A stretch of 64,000 nt of DNA from Flavobacterium aciduliphilum (GTDB taxonomy: Bacteria > Bacteroidota > Bacteroidia > Flavobacteriales > Flavobacteriaceae), in contig NZ_QLSZ01000010.1 of the NCBI RefSeq assembly GCF_003268855.1, positions 62,001 through 126,000 on the forward strand, in the 5' to 3' direction. Position numbers and translations under genes: made by a program. Positions within the stretch are counted from its first letter, which is position 1; every line of letters starts with the position of its first letter. The notes under the pieces were generated by a model that was given only the letters and a program-made list of their open reading frames with translations, was not told the origin of the DNA and made no database searches. Of this stretch, positions 17,592 through 25,588 are shown piece after piece.

Positions 17592-17599
17592 CAAATATA
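17592..17599 (-). promoter_or_regulatory. -7 element for proline dehydrogenase
   Basis: TATATTTG on the minus strand matches TAnnTTTG 20 bases upstream of the start codon. It lies inside a small palindrome, AACTAT (17585-17590) and ATAGTT (17597-17602), which could be an operator. No clear -33 TTG is visible. Confidence 0.45.
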
Positions 17600-17693
17600 G
17601 TTAGAGTTAGATAATATTTTTTATGATTTTTTGCTAAAAAAGCCATTTATTTTAGCGTAATAATAATAAGGGTGATTTTTTTGTAGTATCCTA

Positions 17694-17841
17694 TGCTAGT
17701 GCGCGCGTTATGCTCGTACCTATTAAGATTTTAGAAATAAAGATTACTACTTTCTTTTTCATCTTTTAAATTTGTTCTTGGTAGAAAAAATTATCGCTAA
17801 CAAGATTATTCCATGGCACGAATGTGAAACTTGCACTAGCA
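17694..17841. repeat. Small non-coding element with ~27-bp imperfect terminal inverted repeats (MITE-like)
   Basis: The left arm (17694-17720) begins TGCTAGTGC and ends CTCGTACC. The right arm (17815-17841), read on the other strand, begins TGCTAGTGC and ends TTCGTGCC. The two arms therefore match end to end across about 27 bp, enclosing about 95 bp of AT-rich DNA with no evident gene. This fills most of the 300-bp gap between proline dehydrogenase and the next gene. It may be a MITE or an intergenic repeat; copies elsewhere cannot be seen from here. Confidence 0.5.
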
Positions 17842-17858
17842 AAGAGAGAATCATATCG

Positions 17859-17883
17859 TTTTTATTTTATTTTATTTTATTTT
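17859..17883. repeat. (TTTTA)n pentanucleotide microsatellite
   Basis: Four to five tandem TTTTA units overlap the stop codon of the secreted hypothetical protein on the minus strand. The last codons, AAA ATA AAA TAA, are made of the repeat, so a change in copy number would shift the C-terminus. Confidence 0.7.
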
Positions 17884-18471
17884 GATTGTTTTTATTAGTT
17901 CTTCGAATTCTTTTGTACAATCATCTTTCTCTAGTCCATCAATAAAATTAAAACATAAATAGTATTTCCCAATTGGAATAAAATAATTTAGACTTTTTAT
18001 TTTTAAAATTTCTCCATCTTTAGTTTTCATTGAATATTTACAGCGATATTCCATTCCTTTTCTATTTGATAATTGTATTTCTTTGGGTTCAATAATATAT
18101 TCAAAATCGTCTAAGTATTTTTTTAATCCTTTAGAGCTTTCCTTTTGAAAGGTTTTAAAATCTTCAAAATTTTTAGTTTGATTGATTCTAACATTTATTG
18201 TTATCGTAGGAATCAAACCAATATGATTATTTATATCATATTTATAAAAACTAGCTAATACAATCATTCCTTTATTAGCTTTTATTAGTTCAGCTGTCAC
18301 TTCATTTGAAAAATCAAGTTTTTCTAAATTTTTTAAAAGTAATTGATTATCAGATACATTCCAATTTGTTGGATTTTGCATTGAAATTCCAAATTGTTTG
18401 TTTTCAAAAAAGGTTTGTCCAATAGAATTTATTGAACATAAAATAAATAATAAAAGTAAAATTCTTTTCAT
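17872..18471 (-). CDS. Secreted hypothetical protein (PsbP/DUF1795-like size and layout)
   Basis: I do not recognise a precise family. From the ATG at 18471 it has 199 residues with a signal peptide ('MKRILLLLFILCSINSIGQ'); six further codons upstream are open but would precede the signal. The body is a mixed alpha/beta domain that begins 'FENKQFGISMQNPTNW', a beginning typical of PsbP-like secreted proteins of Bacteroidota, and contains 'GMEYRCKYSM' and 'YYLCFNF'. It is richer in AT than its neighbours. The stop codon lies inside a (TTTTA)n tract and the gene abuts the inverted-repeat element, which hints at a flexible locus. Confidence 0.65.
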   Translation of the reverse strand: MKRILLLLFILCSINSIGQTFFENKQFGISMQNPTNWNVSDNQLLLKNLEKLDFSNEVTAELIKANKGMIVLASFYKYDINNHIGLIPTITINVRINQTKNFEDFKTFQKESSKGLKKYLDDFEYIIEPKEIQLSNRKGMEYRCKYSMKTKDGEILKIKSLNYFIPIGKYYLCFNFIDGLEKDDCTKEFEELIKTIKIK

Positions 18472-18565
18472 ACTATAATTTTTAATCAATTATATTTTTT
18501 GTCGTGTACTAAAAAAATATTTTTAAAATTGTTAGTTGCAAAATAGTTGCTACTATTAAAGGCTG

Positions 18566-20044
18566 TTAATTTTTGAACTTGTTGGGATTAATCACATGTT
18601 TTTGCAAGATTCTAGCGCCTTCTTTTTTTACGTTTTCTTGTTTTCTATAACTCCATACTTTCTCACTAGCATATTTACGTGTTTCTTCAATGTCAACAAT
18701 AGGAAACGGATAGTCTTTACCGATTTCGCAATGATAAAATTGTTGTTCAATGGGATTTAATTTCCAAGGTTCATGGATTAATGGGGCGGGAATTTGTGCC
18801 AATTCGGGAATCCATTTTTTTATAAACGTACCATCTGGGTCGTGATCTTCAGAATTCTTTATAGGATTATAAATTCGAATGGTATTGATGCCTGTGGTAC
18901 CCGATTGCATTTGTAATTGTGGATAATGAATTCCGGGCTCATAATCTAAAAACTGACGAGCTAGAAAATGGAGATCGCGCCAATCTTGCCACAAATTAAA
19001 AACGAAGAACGATACAATCATAGCCCGCATTCTGAAATTGAGATACCCTGTAGCCACGACACACCGCATGCATGCATCAACAATAGGAACACCCGTTTTT
19101 CCTTCTTGCCAAGTTTTGATGTATGCTTCGTTCTTGGGCTTGACCAGACTTTCATACGCTCGATTTATGTGTTCAAACTCCATGCGACATTCGTCTTCAA
19201 ATTTCTGAATGAAATGACAATGCCAATGCAAACGAGAAATAAAATTGGCCAAAGCTCTCTTGTTTTTTGAGGTTTGATAATGTGGCATCGTATATTGATA
19301 CACCATACGCATACTGATGTTTCCGTAGGTCAAATAGGGTGACAGCCGACTGCAACTTTTTCTACTCAAACTAGGTTTGGAGATGTGGGAGCTGTAGTTT
19401 ACATAGCGCTGTTTTACAAAACTGTCCAAATAGCGCCAAGCCCAATATTCACCACCTGGTTGAAAGTTTTCATTAGGTGTGGTGATTTCTTTTGCCAACT
19501 TTTTTCCCATCCATTTTGTGTAAAAATCGATGTCTAATGATTCCAATTTCAAGACCTTTAAATCTATCATTCTTGGAGTTTCTCGCATTACACGTTCCCA
19601 TCGTTTGTCCCAATCACCTCTTGATTTTAATTTACGAATCACACCGTGCATTTGCGATTGTTTCCAAACAATTTGATGGTCGTCAAAAAAAGTTTGTATG
19701 GCAATATCTCGGTCAAAAGTCAATTGGTTCCCAATTTCTTGATGCGAATAGACTTTTTTGATTGTATAATTTTGTACTAAGGCTTCAAATACGGTCGCAA
19801 CCTCATTGTGAAAATAATACAATTGAGACCCCACTGCTGCTAGTTTCTGTTGCATTTCTTGAATGGATTGATATATAAAGCGCCAATGTCTTACATCAGC
19901 ATCAACATAGGACATGACTGAAGGTTCAAAGAAATAGAGCAGCAGCACAGGAATACCGTCTTGTTGCGCCAAATAAAGAGGCTCGTGATCTACAAAACGC
20001 AAATCCCGCTTGAACCAGACGATATTGATTTCTTTTGAGTTCAA
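18566..20044 (-). CDS. Cryptochrome/photolyase family flavoprotein
   Basis: A flavoprotein of 492 residues with an N-terminal antenna-binding Rossmann domain ('[16 protein letters not shown]', about residues 8-140) and a C-terminal helical FAD domain. The FAD part includes '[15 protein letters not shown]', '[13 protein letters not shown]', '[20 protein letters not shown]' and '[19 protein letters not shown]'. In classical CPD photolyases the segment before RIYNP is a GWQW/AAS-type sequence; here it reads '[13 protein letters not shown]', so subclass and repair specificity are uncertain. It overlaps the flavin reductase stop by four bases and is cotranscribed with it, which could help reduce its flavin. 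DNA photorepair or blue-light sensing is inferred from the family. Confidence 0.85.
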   Translation of the reverse strand: MNSKEINIVWFKRDLRFVDHEPLYLAQQDGIPVLLLYFFEPSVMSYVDADVRHWRFIYQSIQEMQQKLAAVGSQLYYFHNEVATVFEALVQNYTIKKVYSHQEIGNQLTFDRDIAIQTFFDDHQIVWKQSQMHGVIRKLKSRGDWDKRWERVMRETPRMIDLKVLKLESLDIDFYTKWMGKKLAKEITTPNENFQPGGEYWAWRYLDSFVKQRYVNYSSHISKPSLSRKSCSRLSPYLTYGNISMRMVYQYTMPHYQTSKNKRALANFISRLHWHCHFIQKFEDECRMEFEHINRAYESLVKPKNEAYIKTWQEGKTGVPIVDACMRCVVATGYLNFRMRAMIVSFFVFNLWQDWRDLHFLARQFLDYEPGIHYPQLQMQSGTTGINTIRIYNPIKNSEDHDPDGTFIKKWIPELAQIPAPLIHEPWKLNPIEQQFYHCEIGKDYPFPIVDIEETRKYASEKVWSYRKQENVKKEGARILQKHVINPNKFKN

Positions 20045-20685
20045 TCTTTGAGCAGTGAGGTAATTTCTTTATCAGGTTTCGCATAACTCAGGCGATCCAA
20101 TTGTATTGTTCTATGGTAACTGTCCAATCCGGAGCAAGTGAGGGTATTGGCTTTCTCTAAATTGATAAACCCATCTTTTTCAAGACATGTTTCTGGGATG
20201 TATATTTGGATAATTTCTCCAATCAATAAGGTGGTATGGTTGATTGTAATATCGATTTTCTCTCGGAATTGTATACCAAATTTCAAATGACTTTCAGCAA
20301 CGTAAGGAGCACTAAAATCATCCAGATAGGTAGGTGTTAGTCCAGTCATTTCAAACTCAGAAATTCCTTTCTCATATCGTGCAGATGTTTGATGGGCTTG
20401 TCTATAGATGGATTCGTTGATGTGGTTAATCGTGTACCTCCCCGTAGCTAATATGTTACTATAGGTATCCCGTTCGGGCGGCGTGGGACGAAAGACAAGT
20501 CCAACCAAAGGTGGATTCGCCCCAATGTGAAATAGCGAACTGAAAATAGCAACGTTTGGTTTTAGTTTTTGACATGAAGTGCCCACAAGAACCACACTTT
20601 TAAAACCACCTAAACTGTTGATTACATGCACTCGTTCTTGTTTATCCATTTCGGATAATTCTTTAGACGTTATATGTCGTGTCAT
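20041..20685 (-). CDS. Flavin reductase family protein (FMN-binding split barrel)
   Basis: A 214-residue flavoprotein of the flavin-reductase-like split-barrel family. Visible features are '[21 protein letters not shown]', '[20 protein letters not shown]' and 'GRYTINHI', which form the FMN site, and a later beta segment ending '[12 protein letters not shown]'. It probably uses NAD(P)H to reduce flavin. It lies between a DUF2452 gene (5-base gap) and the photolyase (4-base overlap), so it is translationally coupled to the photolyase. This arrangement suggests supply of reduced flavin or a shared light-related role, which is inference. Confidence 0.85.
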   Translation of the reverse strand: MTRHITSKELSEMDKQERVHVINSLGGFKSVVLVGTSCQKLKPNVAIFSSLFHIGANPPLVGLVFRPTPPERDTYSNILATGRYTINHINESIYRQAHQTSARYEKGISEFEMTGLTPTYLDDFSAPYVAESHLKFGIQFREKIDITINHTTLLIGEIIQIYIPETCLEKDGFINLEKANTLTCSGLDSYHRTIQLDRLSYAKPDKEITSLLKD

Positions 20686-20690
20686 CTGAT

Positions 20691-21092
20691 TTATTGTTCA
20701 ATGAGTATCCATTTTTTATCACTATTCAAACGAAAGGTACCAAGATGTTCTTTATTCCACTCTTGTGGCGCAATTAAAGACAAAAAGTTTTTTCCATTGA
20801 TTCCTTTATACAAATGGTATATTTCTCCCACCACAGGCTCAAATTGAAATGTTGCATTGTATACCATTTCATTATATTGGTATTCTTTCATGAGGTTTTC
20901 ATATTGATTTTTTAACTCTAGGAATTTGCTTTCCATCTCTTTGTTCACCTTATGAATACCTATGTTTTTCCACGACACGATATCATCGGTTTTAATCACT
21001 GGAGCACCTACATGAGTAGGGTAGGGTGTAATGTTAGCGTGGTATCCCATTTCGTCTGAGTAGACCACATTATCTGGTTTTTTGGGTTTCAT
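20691..21092 (-). CDS. DUF2452 domain protein
   Basis: This 133-residue cytoplasmic protein matches the DUF2452 pattern: 'KPKKPDNVVYSDEMGYHANITPYPT' at the N-terminus (key residues only: KPDN, HAN, YPT), a central amphipathic helix and a C-terminal 'GEIYHLY...LSLIAPQEW' segment. The family is of unknown function and is frequent in Bacteroidota and some proteobacteria, often near photolyase-type genes. It is the first gene of the photolyase operon here. Confidence 0.75.
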   Translation of the reverse strand: MKPKKPDNVVYSDEMGYHANITPYPTHVGAPVIKTDDIVSWKNIGIHKVNKEMESKFLELKNQYENLMKEYQYNEMVYNATFQFEPVVGEIYHLYKGINGKNFLSLIAPQEWNKEHLGTFRLNSDKKWILIEQ

Positions 21093-21293
21093 GGGAATGT
21101 TTTAAAGGGTTTGATAACTTAACACAATTTGTTTTTTCAAAGGTTTCACTTTCTAATTTTTGTACGTTTTAATTAAATTTATGAACAATAAAAACAGTCT
21201 TATTTTTTTGTTTAACATTGTTAAAATATAATTAAACAAAAGTACATGATTATGGGTATATATGTCAAGGGAAAGACTTTAAATTTTGAAGTC

Positions 21294-21326
21294 TTGAGAT
21301 TTTCCTGATTTTTATCTGTATTTTTG
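21294..21326 (+). promoter_or_regulatory. Promoter of aroB
   Basis: TTG at 21294-21296 and TATTTTTG at 21319-21326 match the Bacteroidota -33/-7 consensus with 22-base spacing, 18 bases before the aroB start. Confidence 0.6.
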
Positions 21327-21344
21327 CCCTAAACAAACACATTC

Positions 21345-22409
21345 ATGAGAGCACTTGCGGCCAATGGCTACACGATTTATTTCAACGAAACGGGGTATGA
21401 GGCACTTCATTCCCTAATTCAAGGAAATACTTATTCCAGTATTTTTGTTTTAGTTGATGAGCATACCAACGAGTATTGTTTACCTCAATTTTTGGGTCAA
21501 ATAGCCACAGAAACTCGTATTGAAATTATCGAAATAGAAGCTGGTGAAGACACAAAAACCATCGCTACTTGCATGGAAATTTGGTCTATTTTATCCGATT
21601 TAGGGGCAGATAGAAAAAGTTTGATGATTTCTTTAGGGGGCGGAGTAGTGACCGATATTGGCGGATTTGTGGCAGCGACCTACAAACGCGGGATTGATTT
21701 TATTAATGTCCCAACTAGTTTATTAGGCATGGTGGATGCTGCTATTGGCGGGAAAAATGGTGTTGATTTAGGAAGTTTGAAAAACCAAATTGGCCTCGTA
21801 TCTGTCCCAAAAATAGTTATTATCGATTCTACTTTTCTTGAAACATTGTCTCCGCGTGAAATGCGATCGGGATTGGCTGAGATGTTAAAACATGGCTTGA
21901 TTTACGATAAAAAATATTGGGAACAATTTTTAGATTTAAAAACTCTAGATATGTCCGATTTTGATTCGTTGCTGTATCGCTCTATTGAAATAAAAAATGA
22001 GATTGTGTTACAAGACCCCAAAGAACACAGTATTCGAAAAGCTTTAAATTTTGGGCATACGTTAGGACATGCCATTGAAAGTCATTTTTTAACATCTTCA
22101 TTTCCGTTAGTACACGGTGAGGCAGTGGCTATTGGAATGCAACTAGAAAGTTTTATTTCTATGAAAAAAGGGAGTCTTTCTTCTGAAGAGTATTATCAAA
22201 TTAAATACGTCTTGACCAACCTGTATGAGGTGCGTGCCTTTACTCACAATGATATACAATCTGTATTGGATTTATTGATTCATGACAAAAAAAATGAATA
22301 CGGAAAAGTACAATTTGTATTGTTGCAAGGAATAGGTGCGACAGCAATAAATCAAATCGTTGAAAATGAATTGATTGAAGCGGCTTTTGAAGATTATTTT
22401 TTTCAATAA
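21345..22409 (+). CDS. aroB: 3-dehydroquinate synthase
   Basis: It converts DAHP to 3-dehydroquinate, the second step of the shikimate pathway, using NAD and a divalent metal. The length of 354 is normal. The NAD-binding stretch 'SLGGGVVTDIGGFVAATYKRG' and 'NVPTSLLGMVDAAIGGKNGV' are diagnostic. The metal ligands are in 'GLAEMLKHG' (Glu), 'NFGHTLGHAIE' (His) and 'VHGEAVAIGM' (His). A typical promoter sits just upstream. A second promoter follows immediately downstream, so it appears to be a single-gene unit. Confidence 0.95.
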   Translation: MRALAANGYTIYFNETGYEALHSLIQGNTYSSIFVLVDEHTNEYCLPQFLGQIATETRIEIIEIEAGEDTKTIATCMEIWSILSDLGADRKSLMISLGGGVVTDIGGFVAATYKRGIDFINVPTSLLGMVDAAIGGKNGVDLGSLKNQIGLVSVPKIVIIDSTFLETLSPREMRSGLAEMLKHGLIYDKKYWEQFLDLKTLDMSDFDSLLYRSIEIKNEIVLQDPKEHSIRKALNFGHTLGHAIESHFLTSSFPLVHGEAVAIGMQLESFISMKKGSLSSEEYYQIKYVLTNLYEVRAFTHNDIQSVLDLLIHDKKNEYGKVQFVLLQGIGATAINQIVENELIEAAFEDYFFQ

Positions 22410-22425
22410 AAATTTCAAAAAAATC

Positions 22426-22457
22426 TTGCAAATCGCTTATAATATTTTATAAATTTG
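22426..22457 (+). promoter_or_regulatory. Promoter of the polyamine operon
   Basis: TTG at 22426-22428 and TAAATTTG at 22450-22457 match the -33/-7 consensus with 21-base spacing. Transcription should begin close to the ATG of the small ORF at 22463, leaving a leader of about 230 bases before the decarboxylase. No comparable TAnnTTTG occurs between 22643 and 22695. Confidence 0.6.
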
Positions 22458-22462
22458 CCCTG

Positions 22463-22642
22463 ATGATAAAAAATAACTTTTCTAACAAACAGCGTGCTTT
22501 TACACTTAAAACAAGTAGTGGTTTTCAAGTGTTATGCGTAGCTTTTTTAACATCTGTGCGAACTATTCTTGGGTTGTTTTTAGAATTGTTTAAAACCGAA
22601 ACACCAAAATTACCCATAATTTATGCGAACATTAGAGTTTGA
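22463..22642 (+). CDS. 59-residue leader ORF upstream of arginine decarboxylase
   Basis: An open frame of 59 codons from ATG to TGA, basic and with a hydrophobic middle ('GFQVLCVAFLTSV', 'ILGLFLELF') and a C-terminus 'YANIRV'. I do not recognise a family. The promoter's -7 element ends five bases before the ATG, so the message may be nearly leaderless. It ends 54 bases before the speA start. It could be a small membrane peptide, a regulatory leader peptide for polyamine control, or chance coding within a structured RNA leader. Confidence 0.4.
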   Translation: MIKNNFSNKQRAFTLKTSSGFQVLCVAFLTSVRTILGLFLELFKTETPKLPIIYANIRV

Positions 22643-22695
22643 AAAATGATATTATTTAGTTTTTTAAATTATTCATTTTTTCAAATTTTTAAAGC

Positions 22696-24096
22696 ATGAA
22701 CACAAAATATTACGATCTCATCAATCAAACCTTTTACTTTCCTCAAGAAGGATTTTCTTTGAATAAAGATTCGCTTCAATTTCACAACATTGATTTGATG
22801 CATTTAGTAGAACAATATGGAACCCCCTTAAAATTTACTTATTTGCCACAAATATCAACCAACATTAATAAAGCTAAAGGTTGGTTTCGAAAAGCAATGG
22901 ACAAACTGAACTATGATGGTAAATATTATTATTGTTATTGTACCAAAAGTTCGCATTTCGAATTCATCATGAACGAGGCGTTCAAAAACAAGATTCATAT
23001 TGAAACTTCTTCGGCATTTGATATCAATATAGTAGAAAATTTATTAGAATCGGGTAAAATCAATAAGAATACCTATGTGGTTTGTAACGGTTTCAAACGA
23101 GACGAGTATATTGAAAATATTGCTCGATTGATTAATAACGGACATAAAAACACCATTCCTGTTATAGATAATTTTGAAGAACTTGATTTGCTGCAAGACA
23201 GCATTAAAGGAAAATTTAAAATTGGGATTCGAATTGCTGCAGAGGAAGAACCAAAATTTGAGTTTTACACCTCTCGTTTGGGTATCGGATATAAAGATAT
23301 TGTGCCCTTTTACAGAAAACAAATCCAAGAAAATAAAAAAGTAGAGTTGAAAATGCTACACTTTTTTATCAATACGGGGATTCGTGATACGGCTTACTAT
23401 TGGAACGAGTTATTAAAATGTATGAAAGTATACATTGCTTTGAAAAAAGAGTGCCCTACCTTAGATAGTTTAAACATTGGGGGTGGTTTTCCTATTAAAA
23501 ATTCCTTGGCTTTTGAATACGACTATCAATATATGGTAGAAGAAATTCTAAATCAAATTAAAATAGCTTGTGACGATGCGGAAGTTCCCGTACCCAATAT
23601 TTTCACTGAGTTTGGTTCCTTTACCGTAGGAGAATCAGGCGGCGCGATTTATCAAGTATTGTATCAGAAAAAACAAAACGATAGAGAAAATTGGAACATG
23701 ATTGATTCTTCTTTCATTACTACGTTACCCGATACTTGGGCCATCAACAAGCGATTTGTCATGCTGGCAGTAAACCGTTGGAATGATACCTATGAACGTG
23801 TGCTTTTAGGTGGTATGACGTGTGATAGCGATGATTATTACAATTCTGAACAACACATGAATGCGGTGTATTTACCCAAATATAACAAAGAGAAACCTTT
23901 ATATATAGGTTTTTTTAATACAGGCGCTTATCAAGAAACCATAGGTGGATTCGGAGGATTACACCATTGTCTTATTCCGCAACCTAAACATATTCTTATT
24001 GATAGAGATGAGAATGGGATACTAGCTACAGAAGTGTTTTCAGAACAGCAAACCTCTGAGGACGTGTTGAGTATATTAGGATACAATAAAAAGTAA
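22696..24096 (+). CDS. speA: Arginine decarboxylase, PLP fold-type III
   Basis: It converts arginine to agmatine, the first step of polyamine synthesis in the cytoplasm. The protein has 466 residues, the shorter Bacteroidota form. The PLP lysine is K84 in 'CYCTKSSHFEF', the phosphate-binding Gly-rich loop is 'LNIGGGFPI', and the C-terminal substrate motif is 'GMTCDSDDYY' near residue 376. It lies downstream of a strong promoter and a small leader ORF, and 74 bases upstream of a deoxyhypusine-synthase-like gene. No agmatinase or agmatine deiminase is present between them, so the next step must be encoded elsewhere. Confidence 0.88.
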   Translation: MNTKYYDLINQTFYFPQEGFSLNKDSLQFHNIDLMHLVEQYGTPLKFTYLPQISTNINKAKGWFRKAMDKLNYDGKYYYCYCTKSSHFEFIMNEAFKNKIHIETSSAFDINIVENLLESGKINKNTYVVCNGFKRDEYIENIARLINNGHKNTIPVIDNFEELDLLQDSIKGKFKIGIRIAAEEEPKFEFYTSRLGIGYKDIVPFYRKQIQENKKVELKMLHFFINTGIRDTAYYWNELLKCMKVYIALKKECPTLDSLNIGGGFPIKNSLAFEYDYQYMVEEILNQIKIACDDAEVPVPNIFTEFGSFTVGESGGAIYQVLYQKKQNDRENWNMIDSSFITTLPDTWAINKRFVMLAVNRWNDTYERVLLGGMTCDSDDYYNSEQHMNAVYLPKYNKEKPLYIGFFNTGAYQETIGGFGGLHHCLIPQPKHILIDRDENGILATEVFSEQQTSEDVLSILGYNKK

Positions 24097-24170
24097 AAAT
24101 TTATTTGACAGTATACAAAAAAGTTTTTTCTTTGGTTTAAAAAAAAATAATATAAATATTACATATTCAA

Positions 24171-25145
24171 ATGAGTAAAGGACCTATAAGTCAGTTTATT
24201 GAGAAAAATTACTTGCATTTTAATTCGGCAGCTTTAGTAGATGCAGCAAAAGGTTATGAGCAGCATTTATTAGAAAACGGTAAAATGATGATTACTTTGG
24301 CTGGGGCCATGAGTACTGCCGAGTTGGGAAAATCGTTAGCTGAAATGATTCGTCAAGATAAAGTTCATATTATTTCCTGTACGGGAGCTAATCTTGAAGA
24401 AGATATTATGAATTTGGTGGCCCATAATTCCTATAAAAGAGTACCAAATTACAGAGATTTGTCTCCACAAGAGGAATGGGATTTATTGGAAAACCACTAT
24501 AATAGAGTTACTGACACCTGTATTCCTGAAGAAGAGGCTTTTAGAAGATTACAATCTCATTTATATGATATTTGGAACAAAGCGGATAAATCTAACGAAC
24601 GTTATTTTCCACACGAATTTATGTATCAAATGTTAAATTCTGGAGTTTTGGAACAATATTATGAAATTGATCCTAAAGATTCTTGGATGATAGCTGCAGC
24701 AGAGAAAAATTTACCAATTGTTGTGCCTGGTTGGGAGGACAGTACGATGGGTAATATTTTTGCTTCCTATTGTATTAAAGGAGAATTTAAACCTACTACA
24801 ATGAAAAGTGGGATTGAATACATGATGTGGCTAGCCGATTGGTACCCGAAAAATTCAGGAGGAAAAGGAGTTGGTTTCTTTCAAATTGGTGGAGGTATAG
24901 CGGGAGACTTTCCAATTTGTGTGGTACCGATGTTGTATCAAGATATGGAAATGCACGATGTTCCTTTCTGGAGTTATTTTTGTCAAATATCTGATTCCAC
25001 AACAAGTTATGGGTCTTATTCAGGAGCAGTTCCTAATGAAAAAATCACTTGGGGAAAATTGGATATTCACACGCCAAAATTTATCATAGAATCAGATGCA
25101 ACCATAGTGGCCCCTTTAATTTTTGCTTATTTACTTGATTTATAA
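24171..25145 (+). CDS. Deoxyhypusine-synthase-like enzyme, probable homospermidine synthase
   Basis: The 324-residue protein has the deoxyhypusine synthase fold: 'LAGAMSTAELGKSL' and 'HIISCTGANLEEDIMNLV' bind NAD, 'GKGVGFFQIGGGIAGDFPI' is the Gly-rich core, and the catalytic lysine is K296 in 'TWGKLD', followed by 'ESDATIVAPLIFAYL'. Bacteria lack eIF5A, and bacterial members of this family transfer aminobutyl groups between polyamines, often making homospermidine. That fits the neighbouring arginine decarboxylase and the known homospermidine content of flavobacteria. The exact donor and acceptor are inferred. The next gene follows after 11 bases. Confidence 0.82.
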   Translation: MSKGPISQFIEKNYLHFNSAALVDAAKGYEQHLLENGKMMITLAGAMSTAELGKSLAEMIRQDKVHIISCTGANLEEDIMNLVAHNSYKRVPNYRDLSPQEEWDLLENHYNRVTDTCIPEEEAFRRLQSHLYDIWNKADKSNERYFPHEFMYQMLNSGVLEQYYEIDPKDSWMIAAAEKNLPIVVPGWEDSTMGNIFASYCIKGEFKPTTMKSGIEYMMWLADWYPKNSGGKGVGFFQIGGGIAGDFPICVVPMLYQDMEMHDVPFWSYFCQISDSTTSYGSYSGAVPNEKITWGKLDIHTPKFIIESDATIVAPLIFAYLLDL

Positions 25146-25156
25146 TAGCCTGTTTT

Positions 25157-25564
25157 ATGAAAAGAATTATTGTTGATTATGCCAAGCTCACGAGCGATAT
25201 TTTAAATTTATTAGTTGAAAAATTTCCAGATGGATATGATGATACAGATATTATTCGCTTTCGAAATGCTCATAACGAATTAGTAGAAGCTGTAGAAGTT
25301 CGTACAGAAGATACCATCTATTTGGTTAAAGTAAGTACTAAATTAGCGAGTAGAATGGAAAAATTTGAAGATGATGAGGATCTTGATGCGGTAATCGAAC
25401 CTATTGCTCCAGTAAAAGGTATTGATTTAGATGATGATGATTTACCAAGCGAAGAAGAAGAAGATGATCATTATAACGACAAGAATGACTTAGATGATGA
25501 GGATGATGAAGATTCAGATTCAAGTCCTTCTGACAATTTTGATGATGCCGATGATGAAGAGTAG
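25157..25564 (+). CDS. Hypothetical protein with conserved N-terminal domain and long acidic tail
   Basis: A protein of 135 residues. Residues 1-75 form a small alpha/beta domain ('DYAKLTSDILNLLVEKFPDGYDD', 'VRTEDTIYLVKVS'). Residues 76-135 are almost entirely Asp, Glu and Ser, a disordered tail. The N-terminal domain appears to be widespread in Bacteroidota, where it is often labelled hypothetical or, without good reason, primase. It is 11 bases after the deoxyhypusine-synthase-like gene and probably ends the polyamine operon. An acidic tail could bind polyamines or a basic partner; this is speculation. Confidence 0.72.
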   Translation: MKRIIVDYAKLTSDILNLLVEKFPDGYDDTDIIRFRNAHNELVEAVEVRTEDTIYLVKVSTKLASRMEKFEDDEDLDAVIEPIAPVKGIDLDDDDLPSEEEEDDHYNDKNDLDDEDDEDSDSSPSDNFDDADDEE

Positions 25565-25565
25565 T

Positions 25566-25588
25566 ATTCTATTATTCAATAATAGAAT
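25566..25588. terminator. Bidirectional terminator
   Basis: A perfect 9-bp stem (25566-25574 with 25580-25588) with a 5-base loop lies immediately after the stop at 25564 and touches the stop codon of the convergent OmpA gene. Confidence 0.6.
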
